Counted from the stretch's first letter, positions 1 to 9,081 are shown. The stretch: DNA of 64,000 bases from an uncultured Clostridia bacterium (GCA_944383885.1 CALWRF010000011.1:62001-126000); one strand, 5' to 3'. Made by a program: numbers and translations. Notes: generated by a model from the letters alone, not told the origin.

Positions 1-2
1 TA

Positions 3-713
3 GGCGGAGCAGTCGGGTTTGTTAAGGTTTTGTGCGAAATAACAAATGCTGTGCCTGTTATAACAACTGCTACGGATATAAACAATAAATTTGCAGTTGA
101 TGTTTTTGCTGTTAGGAATGATTTAAAAATAATTCAGCGTACAGCGGCTAAAGAAATTTCATCAGCGCTGCTTTCTGGGGAAAATATAAATTTTTGCTGT
201 GATTCTGGATATTCAGGAAACATTCCAAATGGTGTCAAAATTTCTGATAAAGGTAAAATTGGTTTTGTTGTTTCAGTATTTAATAAAAGGTTATACGATA
301 TAAATTTGAACCTTGTGCCTTATAAAATTCATCTGGGTATTGGTTGCAAAAAAGGTACGCCTAAAGAGAGTATTGAAAACGCGGTTAATTCATTTTTGAA
401 TGAAAACAATATATTTGAGGAAGCCGTTAAATCTGTTTCAACTATTACAATTAAACAGAATGAAAAAGGCATTATTGAGTTTTGCGGCAAAAAAGACTGG
501 CTTGTTGAATACTTTACTGCTGAGGAACTAAACAGAGTGAAAGGCAGTTTTAATGCTTCTGAATTTGTAAAAAAAACAACCGGTACAGATAATGTATGCG
601 AAAGAGCGGCTGTACTTTCTGCCAAAAACGGCAATTTGATTATAAATAAAACATCGTTTAACGGCATTACTTTGGCAGCGGCATGTGAGAAATGGAGTGT
701 TGATTTTGGCTGA
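3..713 (+). CDS. cbiG: CbiG, cobalt-precorrin-5A hydrolase (5' end outside window)
   Basis: Opens the acetyl-derived lactone ring of cobalt-precorrin-5A during anaerobic corrin synthesis in the cytosol. The reading frame is open from base 3, so the gene begins upstream of the window; the internal TTG at 30 is not a likely start. The first visible residues include AVPVITTATD, a conserved CbiG patch, and the C-terminal domain begins near base 330 with HLGIGCKKGTP, typical of the CbiG C-domain. The stop overlaps the start of cbiH, so the two are probably translationally coupled. Family and frame are seen directly; the missing N-terminal part is inferred from the usual length of about 330-350 residues. 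Confidence 0.9.
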   Translation, partial: GGAVGFVKVLCEITNAVPVITTATDINNKFAVDVFAVRNDLKIIQRTAAKEISSALLSGENINFCCDSGYSGNIPNGVKISDKGKIGFVVSVFNKRLYDINLNLVPYKIHLGIGCKKGTPKESIENAVNSFLNENNIFEEAVKSVSTITIKQNEKGIIEFCGKKDWLVEYFTAEELNRVKGSFNASEFVKKTTGTDNVCERAAVLSAKNGNLIINKTSFNGITLAAACEKWSVDFG

Positions 714-1428
714 TTTATACATAGTTGGGACAGGTCCGGGAGAAATTGGCAAAATGACTGTAGAGGCTGTAGAAGCGTTAAGAAAATGCAGTACAATTGC
801 AGGTTATACAGTATACTGCGATTTGCTGAAAGAATATTTTCCGGATAAAAATTATATTTCATCAGCAATGAAGCAGGAAAAAGAAAGATGTATTATGGCT
901 TTAAAAAATGCCGAAAAAGAAGATACAGCAATGGTTTGCAGCGGAGATGCCGGTGTATACGCTTTGGCAGGTCTTATATTGGAGATTAAAAAGAATAATA
1001 ATGTAAATATAAAAATAATACCCGGCGTAACTGCGGCGTTAAGCGGCGGAGCACTTTTGGGAGCACCTCTGGGTCATGATTTTGCTGTTATAAGTTTAAG
1101 CGATATTTTAACGCCTTATGATGTAATAGAAAAAAGATTAAAATGCGCCGCTATGGGCGACTTTGCTATATGCATTTATAACCCGTCAAGCAAAAAAAGA
1201 AAAGATTATTTAAAAAAAGCATGTGAAATATTGCTTGAATATAAAAAGCCGGATACTGTGTGCGGCGTTGTAAAAAATATCGGCAGAAATGAAGAAACAA
1301 AACTTATACTTACTCTTAAAGAGCTTAAATACTACGAAGCAGATATGTTTACTACTGTTTTTGTGGGCAATTCCAATACTTATGTAAAAGACGGATATAT
1401 AATAACGCCAAGGGGATATATTATTTAA
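706..1428 (+). CDS. cbiH: Cobalt-precorrin-3B C17-methyltransferase CbiH
   Basis: SAM-dependent methylation at C17 with ring contraction in the anaerobic B12 pathway. The N-terminus reads ADLYIVGTGPGE, the glycine-rich loop of the tetrapyrrole methylase fold, followed by CSGDAGVYALAG and a PGVTAALSGGALLGAPLGHDF segment, all family hallmarks. I chose the TTG at 706 because GGAG at 694-697 lies 8 bases upstream; an ATG at 685 would add seven residues with no family match and a poorer RBS. It overlaps the cbiG stop by 8 bases and ends 12 bases before the next gene. Length of about 240 residues is normal for stand-alone CbiH. Confidence 0.93.
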   Translation: MADLYIVGTGPGEIGKMTVEAVEALRKCSTIAGYTVYCDLLKEYFPDKNYISSAMKQEKERCIMALKNAEKEDTAMVCSGDAGVYALAGLILEIKKNNNVNIKIIPGVTAALSGGALLGAPLGHDFAVISLSDILTPYDVIEKRLKCAAMGDFAICIYNPSSKKRKDYLKKACEILLEYKKPDTVCGVVKNIGRNEETKLILTLKELKYYEADMFTTVFVGNSNTYVKDGYIITPRGYII

Positions 1429-1440
1429 GGAGAGGTTTAA

Positions 1441-3423
1441 ATGGGAGATATTCTGCTTTTTGCAGGCACAACGGAGGGAAGAAAAGCCGCAGAATTTTTG
1501 TCTTTGTCAGGTATTAAAACTGATGTGCTGACTGCTACAGAATACGGAAAACAAGTTATTGATAAAAGCGGTGATTTTATAAATGTTATATCCGGCAGGC
1601 TTAATGAAAATGAAATGGAAAAGCTTATGATTGACAACATGTATAAGCTTGTTGTAGATGCTACACACCCATTTGCCAAAAATGTTACAGAAAATATACA
1701 AACTGCATGTAAAAATACACAAACTGAATATATCAGGCTTTTAAGAAATGATTTGGATATAGAAAATTTAAACTGCATATATGTTAAAAATCATACAGAA
1801 GCTGTTGAATATTTAAAAAATAAAGAGGGAAATGTTTTTTTAACAACCGGCAGCAATAATATTGAAGCGTACACAGCTGAAGAAGGCTTAAAAGGACGCA
1901 TTTTTGTACGCGTTCTTCCATTGGCAGAATCTTTGGATAAATGTATTAAATCCGGCATAAATCCAAAGCATATTATGTGCATGCAGGGACCTTTCAGTCA
2001 AGAGTTTAACATTGCTTGTATTAAAGAAACAAATTCTAAATTTATAGTTACAAAGCAGACTGGAGCAGCAGGCGGATTTTACGAAAAAATATCTGCGGCA
2101 GTTAAATCAGGAGCTAAAGCTGTTGTTATTAAGGCGCCAGAAGAAAAAGGGGTTTGCTTTGATGAGTTCAAAAATATAATAATCAATTTATTTAATGTAA
2201 AGATAAAGAAGAAAAAGACTGTTAATTTAGTAAGCGCCGGTATGGGAAAAAGGGAGCTTTTAACTATGGAAGCTTTAAAAGCAGTGGAAAACAGTTCACT
2301 TGTTATAGGTTCAAAACGTGTTTTGGAAAGTTTTGACTTATATGATAAAAAAATTAAGCATTCCATAAACTCATACGAAATTAAAAATATAATAGATGAA
2401 AATGCGGATACAAATATTTCTGTTGTTTTTTCAGGTGATATAGGATTTTACAGCGGAGCGGAAAAACTTGCTTCAATTCTTAATGAAGAAAATTATTGTG
2501 TTAATAAAATCAGTGGTATTTCTTCTTATGTGTATTTTCTGGATAAAATAAATAAAACTTATAGAGATGTTTTGTTTTTAAGCATGCACGGAAGGGATAT
2601 TAATTTTGTTGATGCTGTTAAAACTAATTATAAGACACTTGTTCTTTTAGGTGGAGAAAATGACGTTTCCAGAATATGCACAGAGCTTGCTGAAAATAAC
2701 ATGAAAAGCGCAGATATTTTTATTGGTGAAAACCTTTCATATAACAACGAAAAAATAAGCACTGGAAAAGCAGAAGATTTTGTTAATTATAAAAACAACA
2801 GGCTTTCTGTTATATATATAGAAAATCCAGAAGCGGCAAGACGCATTTATTCATTTGGATTAAGTGATGACTTATTTGAAAGAAATTCTGTCCCAATGAC
2901 AAAAAGCGAAGTAAGGGCAGTTTCAATCTCTAAACTTATGCTGAGTGAAAATTCTGTTGTTTATGATTTAGGCAGCGGAACAGGGTCAGTAAGCATAGAG
3001 TGCGCGCTAATGGCGTTTAAAGGAAAGGTTTTTTCTGTTGATAAAAACGAAAATGCTATAGAATGCCTTAATAATAATATTTCAAAATTTGGCATAAGCA
3101 ATATAAATGTTATTAAGGGAGAAGCGCCGGAATGTTTAAAAGATATTGCAGCACCTACACATTGCTTTATAGGCGGAAGCAGCGGAAAGCTTTTTGGTAT
3201 TGTAAAAACTGTTTTGGAAAAAAATTCTAAAACTCGTTTTGTTATAAACGCTATAACTCTTGAAACAGTGCTTGAGGCTAAAAAAGCGGCTTTAAGCTTA
3301 GACTGTAAAAATCTGGAAATTATAAATATAAGTGCAAGCAGAGCAAAAAATATTGGCGATTTAAGTTTAATGATGGGACTTAATCCGGTATTTATTATTT
3401 CTTTTACCGGCAAAGGAGATTAA
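1441..3423 (+). CDS. cbiJ/cbiE/cbiT: CbiJ-CbiE-CbiT trifunctional fusion (precorrin-6A reductase / C5,C15-methyltransferase-decarboxylase)
   Basis: A 660-residue protein carrying three consecutive pathway steps. Residues 1 to about 255 match CbiJ/CobK, the NAD(P)H-dependent precorrin-6A reductase (start GDILLFAGTTEGR; HIMCMQGPFSQEFN near 180). From about residue 260 a tetrapyrrole methylase domain begins (VNLVSAGMGKRELLT, then VVFSGDIGFYSGA), matching CbiE, the C5 methyltransferase. From about residue 480 a class I methyltransferase follows (VPMTKSEVRA, VYDLGSGTGSVSIE), matching CbiT, the C15-methylating and C12 acetate-decarboxylating enzyme. No stop or frameshift interrupts the junctions. 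CbiE-CbiT fusions (CobL-like) are well known; joining CbiJ in front is less common. Preceded by AGGAGAGG. Confidence 0.92.
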   Translation: MGDILLFAGTTEGRKAAEFLSLSGIKTDVLTATEYGKQVIDKSGDFINVISGRLNENEMEKLMIDNMYKLVVDATHPFAKNVTENIQTACKNTQTEYIRLLRNDLDIENLNCIYVKNHTEAVEYLKNKEGNVFLTTGSNNIEAYTAEEGLKGRIFVRVLPLAESLDKCIKSGINPKHIMCMQGPFSQEFNIACIKETNSKFIVTKQTGAAGGFYEKISAAVKSGAKAVVIKAPEEKGVCFDEFKNIIINLFNVKIKKKKTVNLVSAGMGKRELLTMEALKAVENSSLVIGSKRVLESFDLYDKKIKHSINSYEIKNIIDENADTNISVVFSGDIGFYSGAEKLASILNEENYCVNKISGISSYVYFLDKINKTYRDVLFLSMHGRDINFVDAVKTNYKTLVLLGGENDVSRICTELAENNMKSADIFIGENLSYNNEKISTGKAEDFVNYKNNRLSVIYIENPEAARRIYSFGLSDDLFERNSVPMTKSEVRAVSISKLMLSENSVVYDLGSGTGSVSIECALMAFKGKVFSVDKNENAIECLNNNISKFGISNINVIKGEAPECLKDIAAPTHCFIGGSSGKLFGIVKTVLEKNSKTRFVINAITLETVLEAKKAALSLDCKNLEIINISASRAKNIGDLSLMMGLNPVFIISFTGKGD

Positions 3424-3426
3424 AAT

Positions 3427-4788
3427 ATGAGCAGGCTACTTATTGCGGCGCCTAAAAGCGGAAGCGGCAAAACTATTGTTGCATGCGCCATTATTAATAT
3501 ACTGAAAAATCGCGGTTTAAAGGTAGTGTCTTTTAAGTGCGGACCGGATTATATAGACCCTATTTTTCACAAAACGGTTCTTGAAATCCCAAGCCGCAAT
3601 ATTGATACATTTATGTCCGGCAATGAAACAGTTTTAAATATTTTAGGGGAAAACACAAAAAACGGTGAATTTGGATTAATAGAAGGGGTAATGGGGTATT
3701 ACGACGGTATAGGCGGCATATCAACTGCCGCAAGCTCTTATGAGATTTCTTATTTGAGCAATACGCCTGTTCTGCTTGTTTATGATGTTAAGGGAAGCTC
3801 CCTTACGGCGGCGGCGGTAATTAAAGGCATGGCGGAATTTAAAAAAGACAGCAATATTAAGGCTGTACTTCTTAACAGAACTTCAGAAGGAGTCTATAAT
3901 TCAATTAAAAGCATAATTGAAAAAGAAACAGGGGTTAAAGTTATAGGTTATATCCCGGAATTAAAAGACTGCGAGTTTAAAAGCCGTTATCTTGGTCTTT
4001 CTTTGGGAGAAAGCAAAGAAAAAGTGCTTGAAAAAATAAGAAATATAAGTTCTGTTGTTGAAAGAACTGTCGATATTGATTATTTAATTGCTCTTTCAAA
4101 AACAGCTCCCAAAATAAGCTTCAGTCCGGAAAAAATAATGCCTTTTGCGCAAGGCGTTAAAATAGCTGTTGCTTATGACGACGCTTTTAATTTTTATTAT
4201 CAGGATAATATTGACTATTTAGTAAAAGCCGGAGCTGAAATAGAATATTTTTCTCCACTTGAAAATGAGAGTATACCAAAAGATGCAAACGGCTTAATAA
4301 TAGGCGGAGGATACCCTGAACTTTTTGCTATGGACCTTTCTATTAATACTAATACCAAAGACAGCATTATAAGAGCTGTAAAAAGCGGTATGCCGTATAT
4401 TGCTGAGTGCGGCGGATTTATGTATTTGAACAAGGCTGTTAAAACAGAAGAAGGTTTTTTTGAAATGTGCGGAATTTTTAATTCGGTCTGCCAGAATACA
4501 AAGCGCCTTACGCATTTCGGATATGTTAAATTAACATCACAGGAAAATTCTGTTTTCGGCAAAGCTGGCACTAAAATTAGAGGACATGAATTCCATTATT
4601 ATCATTGTGAGAATGAAGGCAGCAGTTTTAAGGCTCAAAAACCGCTTACAGGCAGAAGCTGGAACTGCGCTTTTACAAATGAGAATATGTATGCCGGTTT
4701 TCCACATTTATATTTTTATTCAAATTTAGACGCCGCTAATAATTTTTTAGTAAAATGTATTGATTTTAAAAGCAGGTGCGGTAAATGA
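3427..4788 (+). CDS. cbiA: Cobyrinate a,c-diamide synthase CbiA
   Basis: Glutamine- and ATP-dependent amidation of cobyrinate side chains a and c. Residues 1-20 hold a dethiobiotin-synthetase-like P-loop (APKSGSGKT), followed by FKCGPDYIDP, typical of CbiA. The C-terminal half is a class I glutamine amidotransferase with GGGYPELFA, the nucleophile segment AECGGFMYL (Cys near residue 328) and a late His in the GHEFHYYH stretch. At 453 residues the length is normal. It starts 3 bases after the fusion gene stop and overlaps cobT by 4 bases (ATGA). Confidence 0.95.
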   Translation: MSRLLIAAPKSGSGKTIVACAIINILKNRGLKVVSFKCGPDYIDPIFHKTVLEIPSRNIDTFMSGNETVLNILGENTKNGEFGLIEGVMGYYDGIGGISTAASSYEISYLSNTPVLLVYDVKGSSLTAAAVIKGMAEFKKDSNIKAVLLNRTSEGVYNSIKSIIEKETGVKVIGYIPELKDCEFKSRYLGLSLGESKEKVLEKIRNISSVVERTVDIDYLIALSKTAPKISFSPEKIMPFAQGVKIAVAYDDAFNFYYQDNIDYLVKAGAEIEYFSPLENESIPKDANGLIIGGGYPELFAMDLSINTNTKDSIIRAVKSGMPYIAECGGFMYLNKAVKTEEGFFEMCGIFNSVCQNTKRLTHFGYVKLTSQENSVFGKAGTKIRGHEFHYYHCENEGSSFKAQKPLTGRSWNCAFTNENMYAGFPHLYFYSNLDAANNFLVKCIDFKSRCGK

Positions 4789-5876
4789 ATTTAAGTTATT
4801 ACACAAATTTAATTGAGCCTGTTGACGAAAGTATGCTTGTACTTTCGCAAAAAAGGTGGGACAATATAGCTAAGCCATTAAAAAGCCTTGGAAAGCTTGA
4901 AAAAGCCATAACGCGCATGGCTGCAATAAACGTAAACAAAGACAGAGTTGATATTTCAAAGCCCGCTCTTTTGGTTATGTGCGGCGACCATGGCGTTGTT
5001 TGCGAGGGTGTTACGCAAACCGACAGCTCTGTTACAAAAATTGTTGCCGATAGTTTCCAAAATTCCGAAACGACAGTAACGGTTATGTCTAAATTTGCCG
5101 GAGTTGATGTTTTTCCTGTTGATGTGGGCATAAACTGCGGCAGATACAAAAATAAAGAGCTTCTGCCTTTTAAAGTCTGTGACAGAAAGATAAAAAAAGG
5201 CACTGAAAACATACTTATTCGCAGCGCTATGACTTACGAAGAATGCGAAAAAGCTGTTTTAACGGGAATTGAGTGTGTAAAAGAACTTAAAGAAAAAGGC
5301 TATAATATAATAGCTACTGGGGAAATGGGTATTGGCAATACTACTCCAAGCAGTGTCTTAGCTTCAATATATACTGACTTAAGCGCCAAAGAAGCCACAG
5401 GAAAAGGGGCTGGTCTTTCTAAAGAAGGATATGACAGAAAAATTCAGGTTGTAGGTAAAACAATAAACCGTGTATTAAATAATTATAATAAAGAAGATTA
5501 TTTGGGTGTTTTATCTTCCTGCGGCGGGCTTGAGATAGCTGCGTTAACAGGGGTGTTTTTAGGTGGAGCCGTTTATAAAATACCTGTTGTATGCGATGGA
5601 TTGATTTCTTCAGTTGCGGCACTAATGGCTGAAAAAATAGCGCCTTTAAGCAGATATTATATATTTGGCTCGCACATAAGTGCTGAACCGGCTGTAAAAG
5701 CTGTTATTAAAACATGCAAAATAGAAACTTATATAGACTGCGGAATGTGTCTTGGTGAAGGGACAGGCGCTGTTGCTGTTATACCTCTTTTTCAGATGGC
5801 GTGCGATGTGTATAATAAAATGAGCACATTTGAGGATTTTAATATGGAAAACTATAAAGATTACGAAAAGGAATAA
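4785..5876 (+). CDS. cobT: Nicotinate-nucleotide--dimethylbenzimidazole phosphoribosyltransferase CobT
   Basis: Makes the alpha-ribazole phosphate of the lower nucleotide loop from nicotinate mononucleotide and a base such as dimethylbenzimidazole. Family motifs are clear: PLKSLGKLE, VMCGDHGVVCEGVTQ, ATGEMGIGNTTPSS, and the active-site glutamate region GMCLGEGTGAV near the C-terminus. The 363-residue length is normal. The start ATG overlaps the cbiA stop. Its presence with cobU, cobS and cobC gives a full nucleotide-loop assembly branch; the native base cannot be told from sequence, and many gut Clostridia use other bases. Confidence 0.95.
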   Translation: MNLSYYTNLIEPVDESMLVLSQKRWDNIAKPLKSLGKLEKAITRMAAINVNKDRVDISKPALLVMCGDHGVVCEGVTQTDSSVTKIVADSFQNSETTVTVMSKFAGVDVFPVDVGINCGRYKNKELLPFKVCDRKIKKGTENILIRSAMTYEECEKAVLTGIECVKELKEKGYNIIATGEMGIGNTTPSSVLASIYTDLSAKEATGKGAGLSKEGYDRKIQVVGKTINRVLNNYNKEDYLGVLSSCGGLEIAALTGVFLGGAVYKIPVVCDGLISSVAALMAEKIAPLSRYYIFGSHISAEPAVKAVIKTCKIETYIDCGMCLGEGTGAVAVIPLFQMACDVYNKMSTFEDFNMENYKDYEKE

Positions 5877-5878
5877 TT

Positions 5879-6397
5879 ATGATTATATTGGTATCTGGCG
5901 GAAGCTCCAGCGGCAAAAGTGCTTTTGCGGAAAAATTATGCCTTGAATTTAACAGTAAAAAGCTGTACTACATAGCCACTATGGAGCCTTATGGAAAAGA
6001 AGCGAAAAAAAGAATAGAGCGTCATATAAAACAGCGTGAAGGCAAGGGTTTTATTACTATTGAACAATTTACTAATATTAAGGAAATATGGCTTCCTAAA
6101 GGTTCTACTGCTATTTTAGAAAGCGTTTCAACCCTTCTTGCCAATGAGATGTTCTCTTCAAAAGGCAGCGGAAAAAAAGCCGATGTAGCTGTTTTAAGCG
6201 GTATTAATAAACTCTGCAAAACATGCGAAAATACTGTTATTGTAACCGATAATATATTTGAAGACGGTATTTTTTATCTTCCGAAAACTATGGAATATAT
6301 AAAAGCTTTAGGCGATATTAACTATCAGATTGCGTCGCTGGCTGATGAGGTTATAGACATAGTAGCTTCATGTCCGGTTTATTATAAAAAGAGGTGA
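5879..6397 (+). CDS. cobU: Adenosylcobinamide kinase / adenosylcobinamide-phosphate guanylyltransferase CobU
   Basis: Phosphorylates adenosylcobinamide and then transfers GMP to it. Residues 4-14 form an intact P-loop (VSGGSSSGKSAFAE), followed by YIATMEPYGKEAKKRIERHIKQR; the His in RIERH is the conserved GMP-accepting position of the family. At 172 residues it is close to the usual 180. The gene starts 2 bases after the cobT stop. A second, degenerate CobU-like gene lies two genes downstream, and this copy is the one expected to be catalytic. Confidence 0.93.
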   Translation: MIILVSGGSSSGKSAFAEKLCLEFNSKKLYYIATMEPYGKEAKKRIERHIKQREGKGFITIEQFTNIKEIWLPKGSTAILESVSTLLANEMFSSKGSGKKADVAVLSGINKLCKTCENTVIVTDNIFEDGIFYLPKTMEYIKALGDINYQIASLADEVIDIVASCPVYYKKR

Positions 6398-6401
6398 GAA
6401 A

Positions 6402-7151
6402 ATGCTTAACTCATTTTTTATGGCTCTTTCCATGTTTTCAAAGTTTCCGGTGCCGGAAATTGAATTTGATAAAGCCAACATGAAATATGTTCTTTGCTTT
6501 TTTCCTGTAATAGGACTTATTATAGGCTTTTTCCAGTGCCTTATATATACATTTTTGAAATATACAGGTTTTGGAGATTTATTTATTGCCTGTATTATAA
6601 CTGTTCTGCCTGTTTTAATTACAGGCGGAATACATATTGACGGCTTTATGGATACAAGCGATGCAATAAAGTCTTACGGCAGCAAAGAAAAAAAACTCAA
6701 AATACTCAGTGACCCGCACATAGGCGCTTTTAGTGTTATATCACTTATTGTGTATATGATTGTGTATTTTGGTGCTGTTTATCAGGCTGGTTCTAAAGGT
6801 ATTTTTGTTTTTTCAAAATGTTTCATACTCTCGCGCGCTTTAAGCGGATTTGCGGCTGTTACTTTTAAGTGTGCCAAAAAAGAAGGCTTGCTTTTTACAT
6901 TTGCTGACTCAGCAGATGTGGAATTTGCAAGGAATGTATTAACTGCCATATTTGTTTTAACTGCTTTGTGGCTTATATTAAAAGACGGAAAATGCGGTTT
7001 TATTTGTGTCTTGTCATCGCTTTTTGTTTTTGGTTACTACAGATATTTTTCTTATAATGAATTTGGCGGAATAACAGGTGATTTGGAAGGTTATTTTCTG
7101 CAAATATGCGAATTAGCGGCACTTTTATGCGCCGCAGTATTTTGCAGATAA
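6402..7151 (+). CDS. cobS: Adenosylcobinamide-GDP ribazoletransferase CobS (cobalamin synthase)
   Basis: Membrane enzyme joining adenosylcobinamide-GDP with alpha-ribazole (phosphate). The protein is hydrophobic with several predicted membrane segments. It contains the family motifs SKFPVPEIEFD at the N-terminus, the acidic ITGGIHIDGFMDTSDAI segment, KILSDPHIGAF and, late, GITGDLEGY. The 249-residue length is normal. It follows cobU by 4 bases, with a GAGGTG ribosome binding site inside the cobU end. Confidence 0.93.
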   Translation: MLNSFFMALSMFSKFPVPEIEFDKANMKYVLCFFPVIGLIIGFFQCLIYTFLKYTGFGDLFIACIITVLPVLITGGIHIDGFMDTSDAIKSYGSKEKKLKILSDPHIGAFSVISLIVYMIVYFGAVYQAGSKGIFVFSKCFILSRALSGFAAVTFKCAKKEGLLFTFADSADVEFARNVLTAIFVLTALWLILKDGKCGFICVLSSLFVFGYYRYFSYNEFGGITGDLEGYFLQICELAALLCAAVFCR

Positions 7152-7165
7152 TTTTGAGGTGTAAA

Positions 7166-7543
7166 ATGGTACTTATTACAGGCGGAGCATATCAGCATAA
7201 GCTGGATTTTATATATAAAAACTTTAAATTATGTGAAAACGATATTTGTTTTACGGGAAGCGGCTTAAACTGGAATAATAAAAAGGTGATTTATAAATTT
7301 AACGATATTGTAAAAAAATGGTTTGATGATGGCTTAAACCCTGAGGAGCATATTTTAAATGTTTTAGATGGTTTGAAGGATAAAATTATTGTTATAGACC
7401 AGACAGGCTGCGGCGTAGTGCCATTTGATGAAAAAGAAAGGCTGTTAAGGGAAATTACAGGCAGGACATGCTGCATACTGGCACAGGCGGCAGATGAGGT
7501 TTATAATGTAATATTTGGCTTGGGTGTTAAAATTAAAGGCTGA
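7166..7543 (+). CDS. CobU-like protein with degenerate nucleotide-binding loop
   Basis: A 125-residue protein, shorter than CobU. The ATG at 7166 is preceded by TGAGGTG; an earlier in-frame ATG at 7106 lies inside cobS and lacks support. The C-terminal half carries a recognisable CobU-family pattern: VIDQTGCGVVPFDEKERLLREITGRTCC, then AQAADEVYNVIFGLGVKIKG. The N-terminus reads ITGGAYQHKLDF where CobU has a GGxxSGKS loop; the lysine is kept but the glycine before it is His and no Ser/Thr follows. Related short proteins occur in B12 operons of Clostridia, usually annotated as cobinamide kinase-like. Role unknown: it may be a regulator, a partner of CobU or CobS, or a minimal kinase. It sits between cobS and cobC in the same operon. 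Confidence 0.75.
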   Translation: MVLITGGAYQHKLDFIYKNFKLCENDICFTGSGLNWNNKKVIYKFNDIVKKWFDDGLNPEEHILNVLDGLKDKIIVIDQTGCGVVPFDEKERLLREITGRTCCILAQAADEVYNVIFGLGVKIKG

Positions 7544-7547
7544 TAGT

Positions 7548-8123
7548 ATGGATATATATTTTTTCCGTCACGGACAGACAAAAGGCAATAAAGAAAAAAG
7601 ATATGTTGGTTTAACTGATGAGGGCATTACAGATAAAGCTGCTCAAAAGCTTAATAGTATTAATTCGCCAGATGTTGATATTGTTTATTCAAGCCCATTA
7701 AAAAGATGCACACAAACAGCCGATATAATTTTTCCTGAAAATAAAGCTGTTATTATTAATGGTATTAAAGAAACTGATTTTGGAGATTTTGAGTATAAAA
7801 ACTACGAGGAGCTTAAAAATAATCCAATATATATATCGTGGCTTGAAAGCGGCGGAAAAATAACTTTTCCAAACGGCGAAGATACAAAAGAATTTAAAAT
7901 GCGCTGTGAAAAAGCTTTTAATGAAATTATAAACGATATGGAAAAAAATAATTACAGCAAAGCGGCTGTTGTTACCCATGGCGGCGTTATAATGTCTGTT
8001 TTTGAAAAGTTTTACGGCGGTAATTTTTATGATTACCAGATAAAAAACGGAGATTGTATTTTAGGCAATTTTGATATGAACACAAATAGATTTCTAAATA
8101 TTAAAAGGATTGGCAATGAATGA
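7548..8123 (+). CDS. cobC: Alpha-ribazole phosphatase CobC (histidine phosphatase family)
   Basis: Removes the 5'-phosphate of alpha-ribazole phosphate or adenosylcobalamin phosphate in nucleotide-loop assembly. The N-terminus YFFRHGQTKGN is the RHG catalytic motif of the phosphoglycerate mutase-like superfamily; SSPLKRCTQTADI and the late VVTHGGVI histidine complete the site. The ATG at 7548 was chosen because the RHG motif should begin near residue 7; the in-frame ATG at 7515 lies inside the preceding gene. The B12 function rests on operon position; the fold itself is certain. The stop overlaps the cbiB start. Confidence 0.87.
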   Translation: MDIYFFRHGQTKGNKEKRYVGLTDEGITDKAAQKLNSINSPDVDIVYSSPLKRCTQTADIIFPENKAVIINGIKETDFGDFEYKNYEELKNNPIYISWLESGGKITFPNGEDTKEFKMRCEKAFNEIINDMEKNNYSKAAVVTHGGVIMSVFEKFYGGNFYDYQIKNGDCILGNFDMNTNRFLNIKRIGNE

Positions 8124-9081
8124 AATAACACTATGCATACTAATAGGTTTTTTAATTGATTTAATTTTAGGAGACCCATATAATATACCGCATCCGGTTG
8201 TTTTAATTGGCAAGACAATAAATTTGTGCGAGAAAACAGCGCTTAAGCTTTTTCCAAATACAGATAAAGGCATGTTTTTTGGCGGAGTTTTTATATGTGT
8301 TGCTGTTATGGCATTAAGCATGGCTGTACCGGCAGCCATACTTTATTTTTTTGGAAAAATAAACCAATATTTACATTTTGCATCAGAGTGTATTATGTGC
8401 TGGCAGATAATAGCCGTTAAGTCATTAAAAAAAGAAAGCATGAATGTTTATAATGAACTTGAAAACGGAACTATTGATTCGGCAAGAAAGGCAGTATCAA
8501 GAATAGTAGGAAGGGATACACAAAGTTTAACAGATGAAGGCGTTACAAAAGCCGCTGTTGAAACTGTGGCTGAAAATACATCAGATGGTATTACAGCGCC
8601 GCTTTTTTATATGCTGATAGGCGGACCTGTTCTTGGATTTTTATATAAAGCAGTTAATACAATGGATTCCATGATTGGATATAAAAATGAAAAGTATATG
8701 TTTTTGGGACGTGCCGCTGCTAAAACCGATGATTTATTTAATTTTATACCGGCAAGACTTTCGGCTTTTTTTATGATTTTTTCAGCTTTTTTGCTTAAGT
8801 ATGATTATAAAAACGGGTATAAGATATTTAAACGCGACAGATTTAACCACAAAAGCCCCAATTCGGCACAAACGGAATCTGTTTGCGCCGGCGCTCTTGA
8901 TATAATGCTTGCCGGTGATGCATGGTATTTCGGCAAGCTTGTAAAAAAGCCTACAATAGGAGATGACATAAAAAAAATACAGCACAGCGACATTATTAAA
9001 GCTAATAAAATGATGATGCTGACATCTGTAATGTTTTTGGCAGCGGGTATTTTATTAAGACTGGCGGTGAGCTTAATTTGA
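8116..9081 (+). CDS. cbiB: Adenosylcobinamide-phosphate synthase CbiB
   Basis: Integral membrane enzyme attaching aminopropanol (phosphate) to adenosylcobyric acid. The N-terminal segment LIGFLIDLILGDPYNIPHPVVLIG is the signature start of CbiB, followed by VGRDTQSLTDEGVTKAAVETVAENTSDGITAPLFY and ANTMDSMIGYKNEKY-like sequence, all diagnostic. The ATG at 8116 has AAAGGA 7 bases upstream and overlaps the cobC stop by 8 bases; a TTG at 8110 is possible but badly spaced. Several membrane segments are visible. Usual length is about 310-320 residues, matched here. Confidence 0.94.
   Translation: MNEITLCILIGFLIDLILGDPYNIPHPVVLIGKTINLCEKTALKLFPNTDKGMFFGGVFICVAVMALSMAVPAAILYFFGKINQYLHFASECIMCWQIIAVKSLKKESMNVYNELENGTIDSARKAVSRIVGRDTQSLTDEGVTKAAVETVAENTSDGITAPLFYMLIGGPVLGFLYKAVNTMDSMIGYKNEKYMFLGRAAAKTDDLFNFIPARLSAFFMIFSAFLLKYDYKNGYKIFKRDRFNHKSPNSAQTESVCAGALDIMLAGDAWYFGKLVKKPTIGDDIKKIQHSDIIKANKMMMLTSVMFLAAGILLRLAVSLI

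Noticed and set aside
329..868. Antisense open frame across the cbiG-cbiH junction
   Set aside because: Overlaps two strongly supported genes and has no family resemblance.
7106..7165. Upstream in-frame start extending the CobU-like protein into cobS
   Set aside because: The extra 20 residues match nothing and the RBS at 7154-7159 fits the ATG at 7166.
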